From: Brenneria populi
GTDB lineage: Bacteria; Pseudomonadota; Gammaproteobacteria; Enterobacterales; Enterobacteriaceae
DNA: 64,000 nt
Assembly (NCBI RefSeq): GCF_036016195.1
Contig: NZ_JAYWTM010000006.1
Coordinates: forward strand, 1 to 64,000
Direction of reading: 5' to 3'
Shown here: positions 35,711-44,765 of the stretch, in pieces
Layout: each line of letters opens with the position of its first letter
How positions within the stretch are numbered: position 1 is the stretch's first letter
Translations under genes and position numbers: made by a program
Notes under the pieces: model-generated
What the model saw: the letters and a program-made list of their open reading frames with translations, nothing else
What the model was told of the DNA's origin: nothing
Databases searched by the model: none

Positions 35711-36259
35711 CTATTCGTTGGTTTCCGCCAGCTCACGCAGGTATTGGAAAATCTGGCGCAGGGATTTTGGCGGCTTATTGGCGGCTTTCTCCTTCTGAGC
35801 GTTGCGTATCAACGAGCGCAACTGCTGGCGATCCGCATGGGGATAGAGCGCCAGAACTTCGGGGATCGCGTCGTCGCCCTCGGCCATCAGGCGATCGCGC
35901 AGCTGTTCCAGTTTGTGGAAAAGCACCACCTGCTGATTATGGCGGTTTCTCAGCTTATCCAGCGCGGTTTGAATCGGCTCCGGATCGCGAGCGCGCAGCA
36001 TCTTGCCGATAAGCTGTAACTGGCGGCGGCGGCCCTCTTTCTTGATGCGCTGCGCCAGTTCGATCGCCGCGCGCAAATCGTCATCCAGCGGGATGCGTTC
36101 CAGCGCGTTTTTACCCAGCTCGACCAGCTCCGCGCCGAGATCTTTCAGCGCTTCGGCATCGCGTTTTATCTCGCTTTTGCTGACCCAGATAATTTCATCA
36201 TCGTCATCTTCATTATTGTCCGGGACTTCATCAAGCCAGTCTTCGGGTTTCTTGCTCAT
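35711..36259 (-). CDS. darP: Ribosome-associated protein YjgA (DarP)
   Basis: 182 residues, the usual length, very rich in charged residues. DUF615 family: a helical protein that associates with late 50S precursors and helps form the peptidyl-transferase centre. An acidic N-terminus (PDNNEDDDDEIIWVSKSEIKRD) and the AQKEKAANKPPKSLRQIFQYLREL C-terminal block are typical. It is divergent from pmbA, the same pairing as in E. coli. Confidence 0.94.
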   Translation of the reverse strand: MSKKPEDWLDEVPDNNEDDDDEIIWVSKSEIKRDAEALKDLGAELVELGKNALERIPLDDDLRAAIELAQRIKKEGRRRQLQLIGKMLRARDPEPIQTALDKLRNRHNQQVVLFHKLEQLRDRLMAEGDDAIPEVLALYPHADRQQLRSLIRNAQKEKAANKPPKSLRQIFQYLRELAETNE

Positions 36260-36598
36260 GGTGGGATCCTTAGGAAGACGGGCAAGGCGCCCATCATAGA
36301 AAATAAGCCGATCCTAACAGGTTTGAGCTTTATGCGAAATTGTTCGCGCATTCCGCCTGGGCATCCAACGCGCCGTGACCGCTTTACCGCCTCCCGGGCC
36401 ATAAACTCGTCGGGGGGAATCGGCCGATGGCGGGTTGGGATGCGGGATGGCGGGGTTGGGATGACGGATAACCATTTTGTCGGCACCCTGATCGGTATGA
36501 AAGTATCACTGATGCCGAGAGGCGGCGAAAGGCGCGCTTCCCCGGAGATTCTGTTAGACTCAGCGACATGGTGTTTTCTTACGCATTATGGCAGGACG
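36260..36598. other. Divergent control region between yjgA and pmbA
   Basis: 339 bases, longer than needed for two promoters. It contains two close copies of a GGCGGG(G)TTGGGATG motif (about 36428-36463). A frame continuous with pmbA runs through part of it but has no conserved N-terminal extension, so it is not counted as coding. A TTAGACT hexamer near 36554 could be the pmbA -10. Confidence 0.35.
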
Positions 36599-37939
36599 AT
36601 GACGATAATCTCTCAGGTTGCACAACAGCGTAAAGCGCTGGAACAGGCGGTTGCTCAGGCTTTGGAACTGGCGCGGGCGGGGTCGGACGCGGCGGAAGTC
36701 GCGGTGTCGAAAACGACGGGAATCGGCGTTAGCACCCGCTATGGCGAAGTTGAAAACGTTGAATTTAACAGCGACGGCGCGCTGGGCATTACGGTGTATC
36801 GCCAGCAGCGCAAAGGCAGCGCGTCATCCACCGATCTTAGTCCGGAAGCGATAGCCCGCACCGTACAGGCCGCGCTGGATATCGCCCGCTATACTTCCGC
36901 CGATCCGTGCGCCGGACCGGCGGATAAAGATCTGCTGGCCTTCGATGCGCCGGATCTGGATCTGTTTCATCCGTCGGATCTGGACGCGGAGCGCGGCATT
37001 GAGCTGGCGGCCCGCGCCGAGCAGGCGGCGCTGCAGGCCGATAAGCGCATCATCAATACCGAAGGCGGCAGTTTTAACAGCCATTATGGCATCAAGGTTT
37101 TTGGCAATAGCCACGGTATGCTGCAGAGCTATTGCTCCAGCCGCCACTCCATGTCCAGCTGCGTGATCGCCGAAGTGAACGGCGAGATGGAGCGCGATTA
37201 TGCTTATACCATCGGCCGCTCGCTGGATGAGTTGCGTTCGCCGGAATGGGTGGGAGAAGAGTGCGCGCGCCGCACCCTGTCGCGGTTGTCCCCGCGCAAG
37301 CTGCCGACCATGCGGGCTCCCGTCCTTTTCTCCGCCGAAGTGGCTACCGGACTGTTCGGCCATCTGGTCGGCGCCATCAGCGGCGGCAGCGTATATCGTA
37401 AATCCACTTTCCTGTTGGACCAACTGGGCCGGCAGATTCTGCCGGAATGGCTGACGATTGAAGAGCTGCCGCATCTGCGCAAAGGACTGGCTTCCACGCC
37501 GTTTGACAGCGAAGGCGTGCGCACGCAGGCGCGTGAAATCGTCAAAGACGGCGTGCTGCAAACCTGGCTGCTGACGAGTTACTCCGCGCGTAAGCTGGGG
37601 ATGCGCACCACCGGCCACGCCGGCGGCATCCATAACTGGCGCATTGCCGGGCAGGGGCTGGATTTCAACGGACTGCTCAAGCAGATGGGCAAGGGCCTGC
37701 TGGTGACCGAGCTAATGGGGCAGGGAGTAAGCGGCGTGACGGGGGATTACTCCCGCGGCGCCTCCGGTTTCTGGGTCGAAAACGGCGAAATTCAGTATCC
37801 GGTCAGCGAGATTACCATCGCCGGCAACCTGAAAGAGATGTTGCGCAATATTGTGACGGCGGGCAACGATATCGAAACCCGCAGCAATATCCAGTGCGGT
37901 TCCGTGCTGCTGCCCGAGATGAAGATCGCCGGGGAATAG
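36599..37939 (+). CDS. pmbA: Metalloprotease subunit PmbA (TldE)
   Basis: 446 residues from MTIISQVAQQRKALEQ. This start is chosen by similarity to E. coli PmbA and an AGGA a few bases upstream; longer in-frame starts add unconserved sequence. PmbA is the non-catalytic partner of TldD in the peptide-cleaving heterodimer and lacks the HExxxH motif. Conserved blocks include TRYGEVENVEFNSDGALGI and GQGVSGVTGDYSRGASGFWVENGEI. It is in the same neighbourhood as tldD, unlike in E. coli. Confidence 0.96.
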   Translation: MTIISQVAQQRKALEQAVAQALELARAGSDAAEVAVSKTTGIGVSTRYGEVENVEFNSDGALGITVYRQQRKGSASSTDLSPEAIARTVQAALDIARYTSADPCAGPADKDLLAFDAPDLDLFHPSDLDAERGIELAARAEQAALQADKRIINTEGGSFNSHYGIKVFGNSHGMLQSYCSSRHSMSSCVIAEVNGEMERDYAYTIGRSLDELRSPEWVGEECARRTLSRLSPRKLPTMRAPVLFSAEVATGLFGHLVGAISGGSVYRKSTFLLDQLGRQILPEWLTIEELPHLRKGLASTPFDSEGVRTQAREIVKDGVLQTWLLTSYSARKLGMRTTGHAGGIHNWRIAGQGLDFNGLLKQMGKGLLVTELMGQGVSGVTGDYSRGASGFWVENGEIQYPVSEITIAGNLKEMLRNIVTAGNDIETRSNIQCGSVLLPEMKIAGE

Positions 37940-37994
37940 GGCGTCGCCGCGGGCCGCCGTTCGCCAGCCTTTTCCGGCGCGCCCTTCCGCCGGC

Positions 37995-38405
37995 TTAGCG
38001 GTGGTACTCGCCCGCGGCTTCAGGCTGATAAAGCAGTTCCAGCACGTCGATGCGCGTTTCTTCGCCGTTTGGCAGCCGCCAGGCGATGGCGTTGCCGACG
38101 TGCATGCCCAGCAGCGCCGCGCCTAGCGGCGCCATTACCGACAGCTGGGAGTGACTGTCCTGCGCCGAAGCCGGATAAACCAGCGTGCGGACGTGCTCTT
38201 CGTTGGTGTTGAGATCGCGGAAACGCACCCGACTGTTCATGGTTACGACATCGGAGGGGATCGCCCGCGGAGGCAGTATCTCCGCCCGATCCAGCTCCTC
38301 GTTCAACGCCTGCGCGATATCGCTGTCCGCAAAAGCGGGCTGCTCCAATAACATATCCAGACGTTCCGCATCCAGTTCGCTGATTGTCAGGTTAGGTTTC
38401 GTCAT
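37995..38405 (-). CDS. rnk: Regulator of nucleoside diphosphate kinase Rnk
   Basis: 136 residues, E. coli length. It has an N-terminal coiled-coil-like part (about 1-47) and a C-terminal GreA/GreB-type domain (about 53-130), with VTMNSRVRFRDLNTNEE and SVMAPLGAALLGMHVGNAIAW. It binds RNA polymerase near the secondary channel, and in E. coli restores Ndk levels in some mutants. It is convergent with pmbA and sits downstream of the npr terminator. Confidence 0.93.
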   Translation of the reverse strand: MTKPNLTISELDAERLDMLLEQPAFADSDIAQALNEELDRAEILPPRAIPSDVVTMNSRVRFRDLNTNEEHVRTLVYPASAQDSHSQLSVMAPLGAALLGMHVGNAIAWRLPNGEETRIDVLELLYQPEAAGEYHR

Positions 38406-38445
38406 ACTCCTCTCCAGTTGATGTTTTCAGATGATATAAAAGCAA

Positions 38446-38469
38446 CCCCCCGCGGGTGAGCGCGGGGGG
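38446..38469 (-). terminator. Intrinsic terminator after npr
   Basis: A 9-bp perfect stem CCCCCCGCG/CGCGGGGGG with a six-base loop. On the minus strand it is followed by TTGCTTTTATAT. It separates the rpoN-npr operon from rnk. Confidence 0.7.
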
Positions 38470-38567
38470 CGTAAGAAAATAGGGTTTACCGGGATAGTAG
38501 GGGGTTCGTGAGGGAAAGGGAAGCGATCGCCGTCACGAATGCAGGCGGATAGCCTGCTAATCAATGG

Positions 38568-38840
38568 CTAATCTTCGTCGAATCCGGCCTCGAACAGCCC
38601 GATGACGGCGGCAAGCGCCTGCGTTTCATCCGGCCCGGTCGCTTCCACTTCGATGACGCAGCCTTTGGCCGAGTCGAGCATCAGCATGGCGATGACGCTG
38701 CTGGCTTCCGCTTCGGTGCCGCTGCCATTGCGCAATATCACTTCGGCATCAAAGCGTTGCACCAGTTCAAACAGCTGCATGGCGGGACGGGCGTGCATAC
38801 CCAGCCTGTTTTTTATTTCAACGGATTGTCTAACGGTCAT
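38568..38840 (-). CDS. npr: Phosphocarrier protein NPr
   Basis: 90 residues, HPr fold. The phospho-acceptor H16 sits in NRLGMHARPAM. It carries phosphate from EI-Ntr (PtsP) to EIIA-Ntr (PtsN) in the regulatory nitrogen PTS. It starts two bases after the rapZ stop and is the last gene of the rpoN cluster. Confidence 0.96.
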   Translation of the reverse strand: MTVRQSVEIKNRLGMHARPAMQLFELVQRFDAEVILRNGSGTEAEASSVIAMLMLDSAKGCVIEVEATGPDETQALAAVIGLFEAGFDED

Positions 38841-38842
38841 GA

Positions 38843-39694
38843 TTATTTGCGTTTTTCCAGCGTGCGGTGGCGGGACTGTACATTCTTGCCGCGGGAGCGG
38901 AAATAATCAGCCAGCTGTTCCGCGACATAAACGGAACGGTGTTTACCGCCGGTACAGCCAATGGCGACGGTCAGATAGCTGCGGTTGTTGGTTTCCAGCA
39001 TCGGCAGCCACAGCTCCAGATAGCTGCGGGTCTGATAGATGAAGTTATGCACTTCGGTATGCCGATCGAGGAACGCGGCGACGGGCTTATCCAGACCGGT
39101 CATCGGGCGCAGTTTCGGATCCCAGTGCGGGTTCGGCAGGAAACGCACGTCAAACACATAGTCGGCGTCGATGGGAATGCCGTGTTTGTAGCCGAAAGAT
39201 TCAAAAACCATCGTCAGTTCGCGTTCGCGTTTGCCAAGCAGACGGGCGCGCAGCATTTCCGCCAGCTCATGTACCGACATCTCCGAGGTATCGATGATCA
39301 GATCGGCGCGCGAACGCAGGGGCTCCAGCAGATCGTTTTCTTCGTCGATGGCGCTTTCCAGCGAGAGGTTTTTGCTGGACAGAGGGTGTAAACGGCGGGT
39401 ATCGCTGTAGCGGCGGATCAGCGTATTGCGGTCGGCGTCCAGAAATAGCAGCTGCGGCGAGAAACTTTGCGGCAGCTGCGCCATCGCGTGTTCGAAGATT
39501 TCCGGCGATTCCGGCATATTGCGCACGTCGATGCTGACCGCCGCGGAGATATTCCGGGCCGACAGCGTACTGGCCAGCTCCGGCAGCAGAACCACGGGAA
39601 GGTTATCCACGCAGTAGAACCCCATATCCTCCAGCGCGCGCAGGGCCACGGATTTTCCTGAGCCTGAGCGACCGCTGACGATCATCAGCACCAT
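38843..39694 (-). CDS. rapZ: RNase adapter protein RapZ
   Basis: 283 residues. RapZ binds the sRNA GlmZ and delivers it to RNase E, and senses glucosamine 6-phosphate. Walker A GRSGSGKS (8-15) and a Walker B-like LLFLDAD lie in the N-terminal domain; the C-terminal GCTGGKHRSVYVAEQLADYFRSRG and basic tail HRTLEKRK form the RNA- and metabolite-binding part. It lies between ptsN and npr as in E. coli. Confidence 0.97.
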   Translation of the reverse strand: MVLMIVSGRSGSGKSVALRALEDMGFYCVDNLPVVLLPELASTLSARNISAAVSIDVRNMPESPEIFEHAMAQLPQSFSPQLLFLDADRNTLIRRYSDTRRLHPLSSKNLSLESAIDEENDLLEPLRSRADLIIDTSEMSVHELAEMLRARLLGKRERELTMVFESFGYKHGIPIDADYVFDVRFLPNPHWDPKLRPMTGLDKPVAAFLDRHTEVHNFIYQTRSYLELWLPMLETNNRSYLTVAIGCTGGKHRSVYVAEQLADYFRSRGKNVQSRHRTLEKRK

Positions 39695-39812
39695 CTGACC
39701 ACTCCCCTCTGACGACGTGACGGCGAGCTTGCGACGTCATCGTTTTCGCAATGAATCATAACCTGGGTATTGCAGACCAGGCCGCTATGTATCATCCGTC
39801 TCATCACCCGAT

Positions 39813-40286
39813 TCAACCGGCTTCCGTCATAATCTGATACAGCTCTTCATCGCTCTGCGCGGCGCGCAGACGGCGGCAAACGGTTTTATCGGCCAGACGT
39901 TTGGCTACCAGCGATAGCGTATGTAAATGGGTTTTACATTGTTCCGCCGGAACCAGCAAGGCAAAAAGTAAATCAACGCCCTGGTTATCTACGGCGTCGA
40001 ACGCGACGGGTTGCTCCAGTTGGATAAATACCCCGATTGCTCCCAGTACATCCTCTCCTTCCAGCTTACCGTGAGGGATGGCGATGCCGTTTCCGATGCC
40101 GGTGCTGCCCATGCGTTCACGGGTGAGCAGGGCGTCAAAGATAATCTGCGAAGGCAGATTAAGCTGTTTGGCGGCCAGCTCGCTGATGATTTCCAACGCC
40201 CGTTTCTTGCTCTGGCAATGAACGGCGCTGCGGGTGCATTCGGGGCGTAACACGGTGCTGAGTTGCAAAATGGGCTCGTTGTTCAT
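39813..40286 (-). CDS. ptsN: Nitrogen-PTS EIIA component PtsN
   Basis: 157 residues from MNNEPILQLSTVL; the ATG at 40307 would add seven residues without family support. EIIA of fructose/mannitol type used for regulation: it controls potassium transport (TrkA, KdpD) and other targets by phosphorylation state. The phospho-acceptor is H72 in GIAIPHGKLE. It follows hpf by about 95 bases. Confidence 0.95.
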   Translation of the reverse strand: MNNEPILQLSTVLRPECTRSAVHCQSKKRALEIISELAAKQLNLPSQIIFDALLTRERMGSTGIGNGIAIPHGKLEGEDVLGAIGVFIQLEQPVAFDAVDNQGVDLLFALLVPAEQCKTHLHTLSLVAKRLADKTVCRRLRAAQSDEELYQIMTEAG

Positions 40287-40381
40287 TTTATATTCACTTG
40301 ACGACACGTTCGCTTCAGTTGAACCGGACCCATCGGTTTATGGGCCCGGCTGTTCTCCGCTTAAACGTGCGGAGAGGAAAA

Positions 40382-40669
40382 TCAGTGCTGTTTGAGCTTG
40401 TCTTTATGCTTGTTTAGCTGCCGGGCCAGCTTATCAATCAGTAAATCGATGGCGGCGTACATATCTTCCGCTTCCGATGTGGCATGCAGCTCCCCGCCGT
40501 TAACGTGGAGCGTGGCGTCGGCGATTTTCTGCACTTTCTCCACTTTCAGCACCACGTTGACCTGGTTAATGCGGTCAAAAAATTGCTCCAACTTAGCAAA
40601 CTTGGTATTCACGAAATCGCGCAGAGGCTCGGTAATTTCGATATGGTGTCCGGTAATGTTGAGCTGCAT
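40382..40669 (-). CDS. hpf: Ribosome hibernation promoting factor HPF
   Basis: 95 residues, short-form HPF (YfiA/RaiA family). It binds the 30S decoding site and, with RMF, stabilises 100S dimers of resting ribosomes. The basic RQLNKHKDKLKQH C-terminus and the conserved MYAAIDLLIDKLARQL helix are visible. It lies 22 bases downstream of rpoN, the conserved arrangement. Confidence 0.96.
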   Translation of the reverse strand: MQLNITGHHIEITEPLRDFVNTKFAKLEQFFDRINQVNVVLKVEKVQKIADATLHVNGGELHATSEAEDMYAAIDLLIDKLARQLNKHKDKLKQH

Positions 40670-40691
40670 AGTGTCTTCCTTCTAGTTGAGA

Positions 40692-42125
40692 TCAAAGCAG
40701 TTGTTTACGCTGATTTGATGGAGGGATAGATAAAGACTCTCGATACTTCGCCACGGTACGCCGCGCCACGATAATGCCCTGCTCGGAGAGCAGCGAGGTA
40801 AGCTTGCTGTCGCTTAACGGTTTGGCGGGGTTTTCCGCGGCGATTAACTTCTTGACCAGCGCCCGGATCGCCGTTGAGGAGGCTTCCCCCCCATTGTCGG
40901 TATTCACATGGCTGGAGAAGAAGTATTTTAATTCAAAAATGCCGCGCGGGCTGTGCAGAAACTTCTGCGTGGTGACGCGGGAAATGGTGGATTCGTGCAT
41001 GTCTACGGCCTGGGCGATATCAGCCAGCACCATCGGCTTCATAAACTCTTCGCCCTGATCGAAGAACGCCTGCTGCTGTTCGACGATGCAGCGGGTAACC
41101 TTGAGCAGCGTATCGTTACGGCTTTCCAGGCTTTTTATCAACCAGCGCGCTTCCTGCAGATGGCTACGGATGAACTGGCCGTCGCTGTCGCTGCGCACGC
41201 TGTTGCCCAGCGCGGCGTACTGCTGATTAATCTGCAGCCGGGGAACGCTGTCGGTGTTCAGTTCGACCACCCAGCGGCCGTGAATTTTGCGCACCAGAAC
41301 GTCCGGGATCACATATTCCGACTCGCCCGTATTGATGGACTGGCCGGGGCGCGGATCGAGGGACTGAATCAGCGCCAGCGCCTCTTTCAATACCTCCTCC
41401 TTCAGCCGGGTGGCGCGGATCAGGCTGCGGAAATCGTGATTCGCCAGCAGGTCGAGGTGCTCGCTGACGATCAGCCGGGCTTCGGCAAGACGCGGGGTGT
41501 CGTCGGCGAATTGGGAAAGCTGCACCAGCAGGCAATCACGCAGATCGCGCGCCGCCACGCCGACGGGGTCGAAACGCTGAACCCGTTTTAACACGGCTTC
41601 GACTTCATCCAGCGTGACGTTTTCATCGCCGATGCTGTCAAGAATGTCCGCCAGCGGCACGGTGAGGTAACCGGTGTTGTCCACGGCATCGACGATGGCT
41701 ATCGCTATCGCGGCGTCCGTATCGGAAAAAGGCGTCAGCTCGACCTGCCACATCAGGTAGTCCTGAAGCGTCTGGGTGGTTTCCCCCTGGTAGACCGGCA
41801 ATTCTTCATCGCGGTAATCGGTGCCGGTGCCGGACGGCGTGCCTGCGGAATAGATCTCATCCCAGGTGGCGTCAAGCGGCAGCTCTTCCGGCATATCTTT
41901 ATTTTCAAGGGCTTCGCCGGTATCCAGCGAATCGCTGTCCGTGGCCTCAAATGACTCTACTTCTTCGTGATTGTCCGTCTGCTCAAGTAACGGATTGCTT
42001 TCCAGCGCCAGTTGAATCTCTTGTTGCAGTTCAAGCGTGGACAGCTGCAGTAGGCGGATCGCCTGCTGTAGCTGTGGAGTCATGGCCAGTTGCTGGCTAA
42101 GCCTGAGTTGCAAACCTTGCTTCAT
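40692..42125 (-). CDS. rpoN: RNA polymerase sigma-54 factor RpoN
   Basis: 477 residues. Alternative sigma factor for -24/-12 promoters that need AAA+ activators. Region I is Gln-rich (LSQQLAMTPQLQQAIRLLQLS), region II is acidic (about 50-120), and region III has the core-binding part. The DNA-binding helix-turn-helix and the RpoN box ARRTVAKYRESL close to the C-terminus are intact. It heads the rpoN-hpf-ptsN-rapZ-npr cluster. Confidence 0.97.
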   Translation of the reverse strand: MKQGLQLRLSQQLAMTPQLQQAIRLLQLSTLELQQEIQLALESNPLLEQTDNHEEVESFEATDSDSLDTGEALENKDMPEELPLDATWDEIYSAGTPSGTGTDYRDEELPVYQGETTQTLQDYLMWQVELTPFSDTDAAIAIAIVDAVDNTGYLTVPLADILDSIGDENVTLDEVEAVLKRVQRFDPVGVAARDLRDCLLVQLSQFADDTPRLAEARLIVSEHLDLLANHDFRSLIRATRLKEEVLKEALALIQSLDPRPGQSINTGESEYVIPDVLVRKIHGRWVVELNTDSVPRLQINQQYAALGNSVRSDSDGQFIRSHLQEARWLIKSLESRNDTLLKVTRCIVEQQQAFFDQGEEFMKPMVLADIAQAVDMHESTISRVTTQKFLHSPRGIFELKYFFSSHVNTDNGGEASSTAIRALVKKLIAAENPAKPLSDSKLTSLLSEQGIIVARRTVAKYRESLSIPPSNQRKQLL

Positions 42126-42154
42126 AAGTTGCGCTAAATTCCTTTATATCCCCG

Positions 42155-42267
42155 TCATACTTCAAATTGCCTGTGCGTTGGCTTGGTTACTCGCCCCGTT
42201 GGGGCCGCCGCAAGCGCTGTTCAAAAACGCTTTGGCGTTTTTGTTCGGCAACTCGAATTATTTTGGT
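42155..42267. repeat. Intergenic repeat with terminal inverted ends between lptB and rpoN
   Basis: Left end CATACTTCAAATTGC and right end GCAACTCGAATTATTT are imperfect inverted repeats. Inside is the perfect hairpin CAAAAACGC-TTTG-GCGTTTTTG at 42222-42243. The right half (42209-42264) is nearly identical to 33525-33579. It looks like a small non-autonomous enterobacterial element without coding capacity. Confidence 0.7.
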
Positions 42268-42297
42268 TATAGAACATGCAGTTAAGAACCTACCCTA

Positions 42298-43023
42298 TCA
42301 AAGTCTGAAGCCTTCGCCTAGATAGACGCGTTTCACCTGTTCGTCGGCCAGTATTTCCGCCGGCGAACCGTGGGCGATTAAATGCCCCTGACTGACGATA
42401 TAGGCGCGCTCGCAGACGTCCAGCGTTTCGCGCACGTTATGATCGGTGATCAATACGCCCAGTCCGCTGTCGCGCAGGTGTTCAATTATTTTTTTTATAT
42501 CAATCACCGAAATAGGATCGACGCCGGCGAAAGGCTCATCCAGCAGGATAAATTTCGGATTCGCCGCCAGCGCGCGGGCAATCTCCACCCGGCGTCGTTC
42601 TCCGCCGGAAAGCGATTGTCCCAGACTATCGCGCAAATGAATAATATGGAATTCTTCCATCAGTTCGTTGGCGCGATCTTCCTGCTGCTCAGCGGTCAGA
42701 TCTTTACGGATCTGCAACACCGCCATCAGATTGTTATACACGCTTAAGCGGCGGAAGATCGAGGCTTCCTGCGGCAGGTAGCCGATCCCGCGCAGCGCGC
42801 GTTCGTGAAGCGGCAGCAGGCTGATCTCCTCATCGTCGATCACGATCCGCCCTTCGTCGCGCGCCACGATCCCCACCACCATATAAAAGGTCGTGGTCTT
42901 CCCGGCGCCGTTCGGACCCAACAGGCCGACAATCTCACCGGAGTTAACGGTCAGGCTGACATCTTCCACGACCTTACGGCCTTTATACGCCTTCGCCAGA
43001 TTTTCTGCGATTAATGTTGCCAT
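42298..43023 (-). CDS. lptB: LPS export ABC transporter ATPase LptB
   Basis: 241 residues. The ATPase of LptB2FG, which powers extraction of lipopolysaccharide from the inner membrane. Walker A GPNGAGKT (36-43), signature LSGGERRR, Walker B FILLDEP and the H-loop region ITDHNVRE are intact. It follows lptA with a 3-base gap. Confidence 0.98.
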   Translation of the reverse strand: MATLIAENLAKAYKGRKVVEDVSLTVNSGEIVGLLGPNGAGKTTTFYMVVGIVARDEGRIVIDDEEISLLPLHERALRGIGYLPQEASIFRRLSVYNNLMAVLQIRKDLTAEQQEDRANELMEEFHIIHLRDSLGQSLSGGERRRVEIARALAANPKFILLDEPFAGVDPISVIDIKKIIEHLRDSGLGVLITDHNVRETLDVCERAYIVSQGHLIAHGSPAEILADEQVKRVYLGEGFRL

Positions 43024-43026
43024 AGG

Positions 43027-43602
43027 TTATTCGGTAACTCGCGGTTTCTGTTGTTGAGAGCTGGAGGTCGGTTCCTTGTTTCCCTTTTGCTGAAGCTGGG
43101 AAGGAACCAATACCGTGGTAACGCGTTTGCCTTTATCGCTGAACGCTTCCATCTGCTGCTGTTTCACCAGATAGGTGATGCGATCGCCTTTAACGTTGCT
43201 GTCCATCTGTTCCAGATAGGCGTCGCCGGTCAGCACCAGAAAATCATTGGCCAGCTCGTAGCGAATCTTCCGGGCGTGGCCTTTTACCGGCTTGCCGTTG
43301 TCCTGCATTTGGTAAAACGTGACCGGGTTGCCGTAGCCCTCCACCACTTCGCGCCCCTGCTCACCCTGTGGACGGGTCACCACCACTTTATCGGCTTTGA
43401 CCTCAATCGTTCCCTGTTTGACCACCACGTTGCCGGTGAAGGTCACGGTGTTGCCCTGCATATCCAGGGATTGCTGCGCTGAATCAATGTGAATCGGCTG
43501 ATTGCTGTCCCCGGTCACGGCCGCGGCGGAAACGCTGACGGCCAACAGCGAACCGGCGAACAGGGCGTTGCGCATCGGGCTATTTATTGTTTTGAATTTC
43601 AT
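43027..43602 (-). CDS. lptA: LPS transport periplasmic bridge protein LptA
   Basis: 191 residues with a signal peptide (cleavage near SAAA, about residue 28). The OstA-like beta-jellyroll domain (about 35-150) forms head-to-tail bridges carrying LPS from LptC to LptD. QQSLDMQGNTVTFTGNVVVKQG is characteristic. The start overlaps the end of lptC by 23 bases. The C-terminal tail is Gln/Lys-rich and low complexity. Confidence 0.96.
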   Translation of the reverse strand: MKFKTINSPMRNALFAGSLLAVSVSAAAVTGDSNQPIHIDSAQQSLDMQGNTVTFTGNVVVKQGTIEVKADKVVVTRPQGEQGREVVEGYGNPVTFYQMQDNGKPVKGHARKIRYELANDFLVLTGDAYLEQMDSNVKGDRITYLVKQQQMEAFSDKGKRVTTVLVPSQLQQKGNKEPTSSSQQQKPRVTE

Positions 43603-44149
43603 AAGAGGTTTTTACCTTTTCGATCAACTCGGCTCTCTTCTCACGCAGATTACCACGCATTTTCATTCCGTTAGAGGTGAAACTCGCGCCATATAGGGTG
43701 ACCTCATCGTCGGAAGAGACATCCTGAGTCGCCAGATTGACCTGGGCGTTGTCGGTTTTAATCCGCTCCAATTGTGAATCATTCGTCAGGCTGTTGACCT
43801 CGACGCGGCCATACAGATAGAGCATTTTTTCTTTGGTCAACTTGGCGCGATCGGCGCGCACCGACCAGGTGGCCGTCCCCTGTTCGTTAAACAGCGTCGC
43901 GACCGGGGTTGTGAACCAGCTGAGCTGATCGTCGTCGAAGTATTCCACTTTATCGGCAATCAGCCGGTAGCTGAGCCTGCCTGTCGGGCTGTAAACCAGC
44001 GTGGTGGTTTTCTCGCTGGTATAAACCGGCGCCGCGTTATCCGGGGTATCCGGCGGCGCCTCCGTATCGCCATCGGTCAGATTCCAACCGATCAAAACCA
44101 GAACCAGCAGTGCCAGCAAGGCCGTCAGCCAACGCTTCGTTCTACTCAT
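43580..44149 (-). CDS. lptC: LPS export protein LptC
   Basis: 189 residues. Bitopic inner-membrane protein with one N-terminal helix (about 6-24) and a periplasmic OstA-like domain that receives LPS from LptB2FG and hands it to LptA. Its ATGA start overlaps the kdsC stop by 4 bases and its end overlaps lptA. Confidence 0.95.
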   Translation of the reverse strand: MSRTKRWLTALLALLVLVLIGWNLTDGDTEAPPDTPDNAAPVYTSEKTTTLVYSPTGRLSYRLIADKVEYFDDDQLSWFTTPVATLFNEQGTATWSVRADRAKLTKEKMLYLYGRVEVNSLTNDSQLERIKTDNAQVNLATQDVSSDDEVTLYGASFTSNGMKMRGNLREKRAELIEKVKTSYEIQNNK

Positions 44150-44712
44150 ATCGACAACCCTTTGGCCTGATCCAGCTTATCTTGCGCGAACAGGATTAAA
44201 TCGCAAAGCTCGCGTACGGCGCCGCGTCCGCCGGCGATGCGCGTGACATAATCGGCGCGCGGCAGCAGCATCGGGTGCGCGTCGGCAACGGCAACGCTGA
44301 GCCCGACCCGGGACATCACCGGCCAGTCGATCAGGTCATCGCCGATATAGGCAACCTGCTCGGCTGGCAGCGCCAGTTTATCCAACAGATCGTCGAAGGC
44401 CAAAATCTTGTCCGCCTGTCCCTGATAAAGATGCGTAATTCCCAACGTTTCGCAACGATCGGCCAGCAGCTTGGCCGAGCGCCCGGTAATGACGCCGACT
44501 TCGATCCCGGCGGTCAGCAAACAGCGGATGCCGTAGCCGTCCCGGACGTTAAACGCTTTTAGCTCTTCGCCCTGGTTGCCCATGTAAATCAGGCCGTCAG
44601 ACAGCACGCCGTCCACGTCGCAAATCAACAGACGCACTTCGCGCGCCTTCTCCAGCACCTGGCGATCGACGGGGCCGTAACAGGTATCGGTTTGCGCGCC
44701 GCTTTTACTCAT
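44146..44712 (-). CDS. kdsC: 3-deoxy-D-manno-octulosonate 8-phosphate phosphatase KdsC
   Basis: 188 residues. C0-type HAD phosphatase that removes phosphate from Kdo 8-phosphate. The nucleophile is D32 and the acid/base D34 in CDVDGVLSDG; motif 2 is VITGRSA and motif 3/4 is YIGDDLIDWPVM. It lies between kdsD and lptC, coupling Kdo synthesis to LPS export genes. Confidence 0.97.
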   Translation of the reverse strand: MSKSGAQTDTCYGPVDRQVLEKAREVRLLICDVDGVLSDGLIYMGNQGEELKAFNVRDGYGIRCLLTAGIEVGVITGRSAKLLADRCETLGITHLYQGQADKILAFDDLLDKLALPAEQVAYIGDDLIDWPVMSRVGLSVAVADAHPMLLPRADYVTRIAGGRGAVRELCDLILFAQDKLDQAKGLSI

Positions 44713-44765
44713 TCAGCTTTATCCTTGGTTCTTTTTCTACAGTATGGGATTAATCACACCCTTTA

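Noticed and set aside
36323..36598. N-terminal extension of PmbA by 92 residues
   Set aside because: The extension is not conserved, includes repeated DNA motifs, and the start at 36599 fits the family.
36824..37633. 269-codon minus-strand frame within pmbA
   Set aside because: Antisense shadow; no ribosome site and no recognisable domain.
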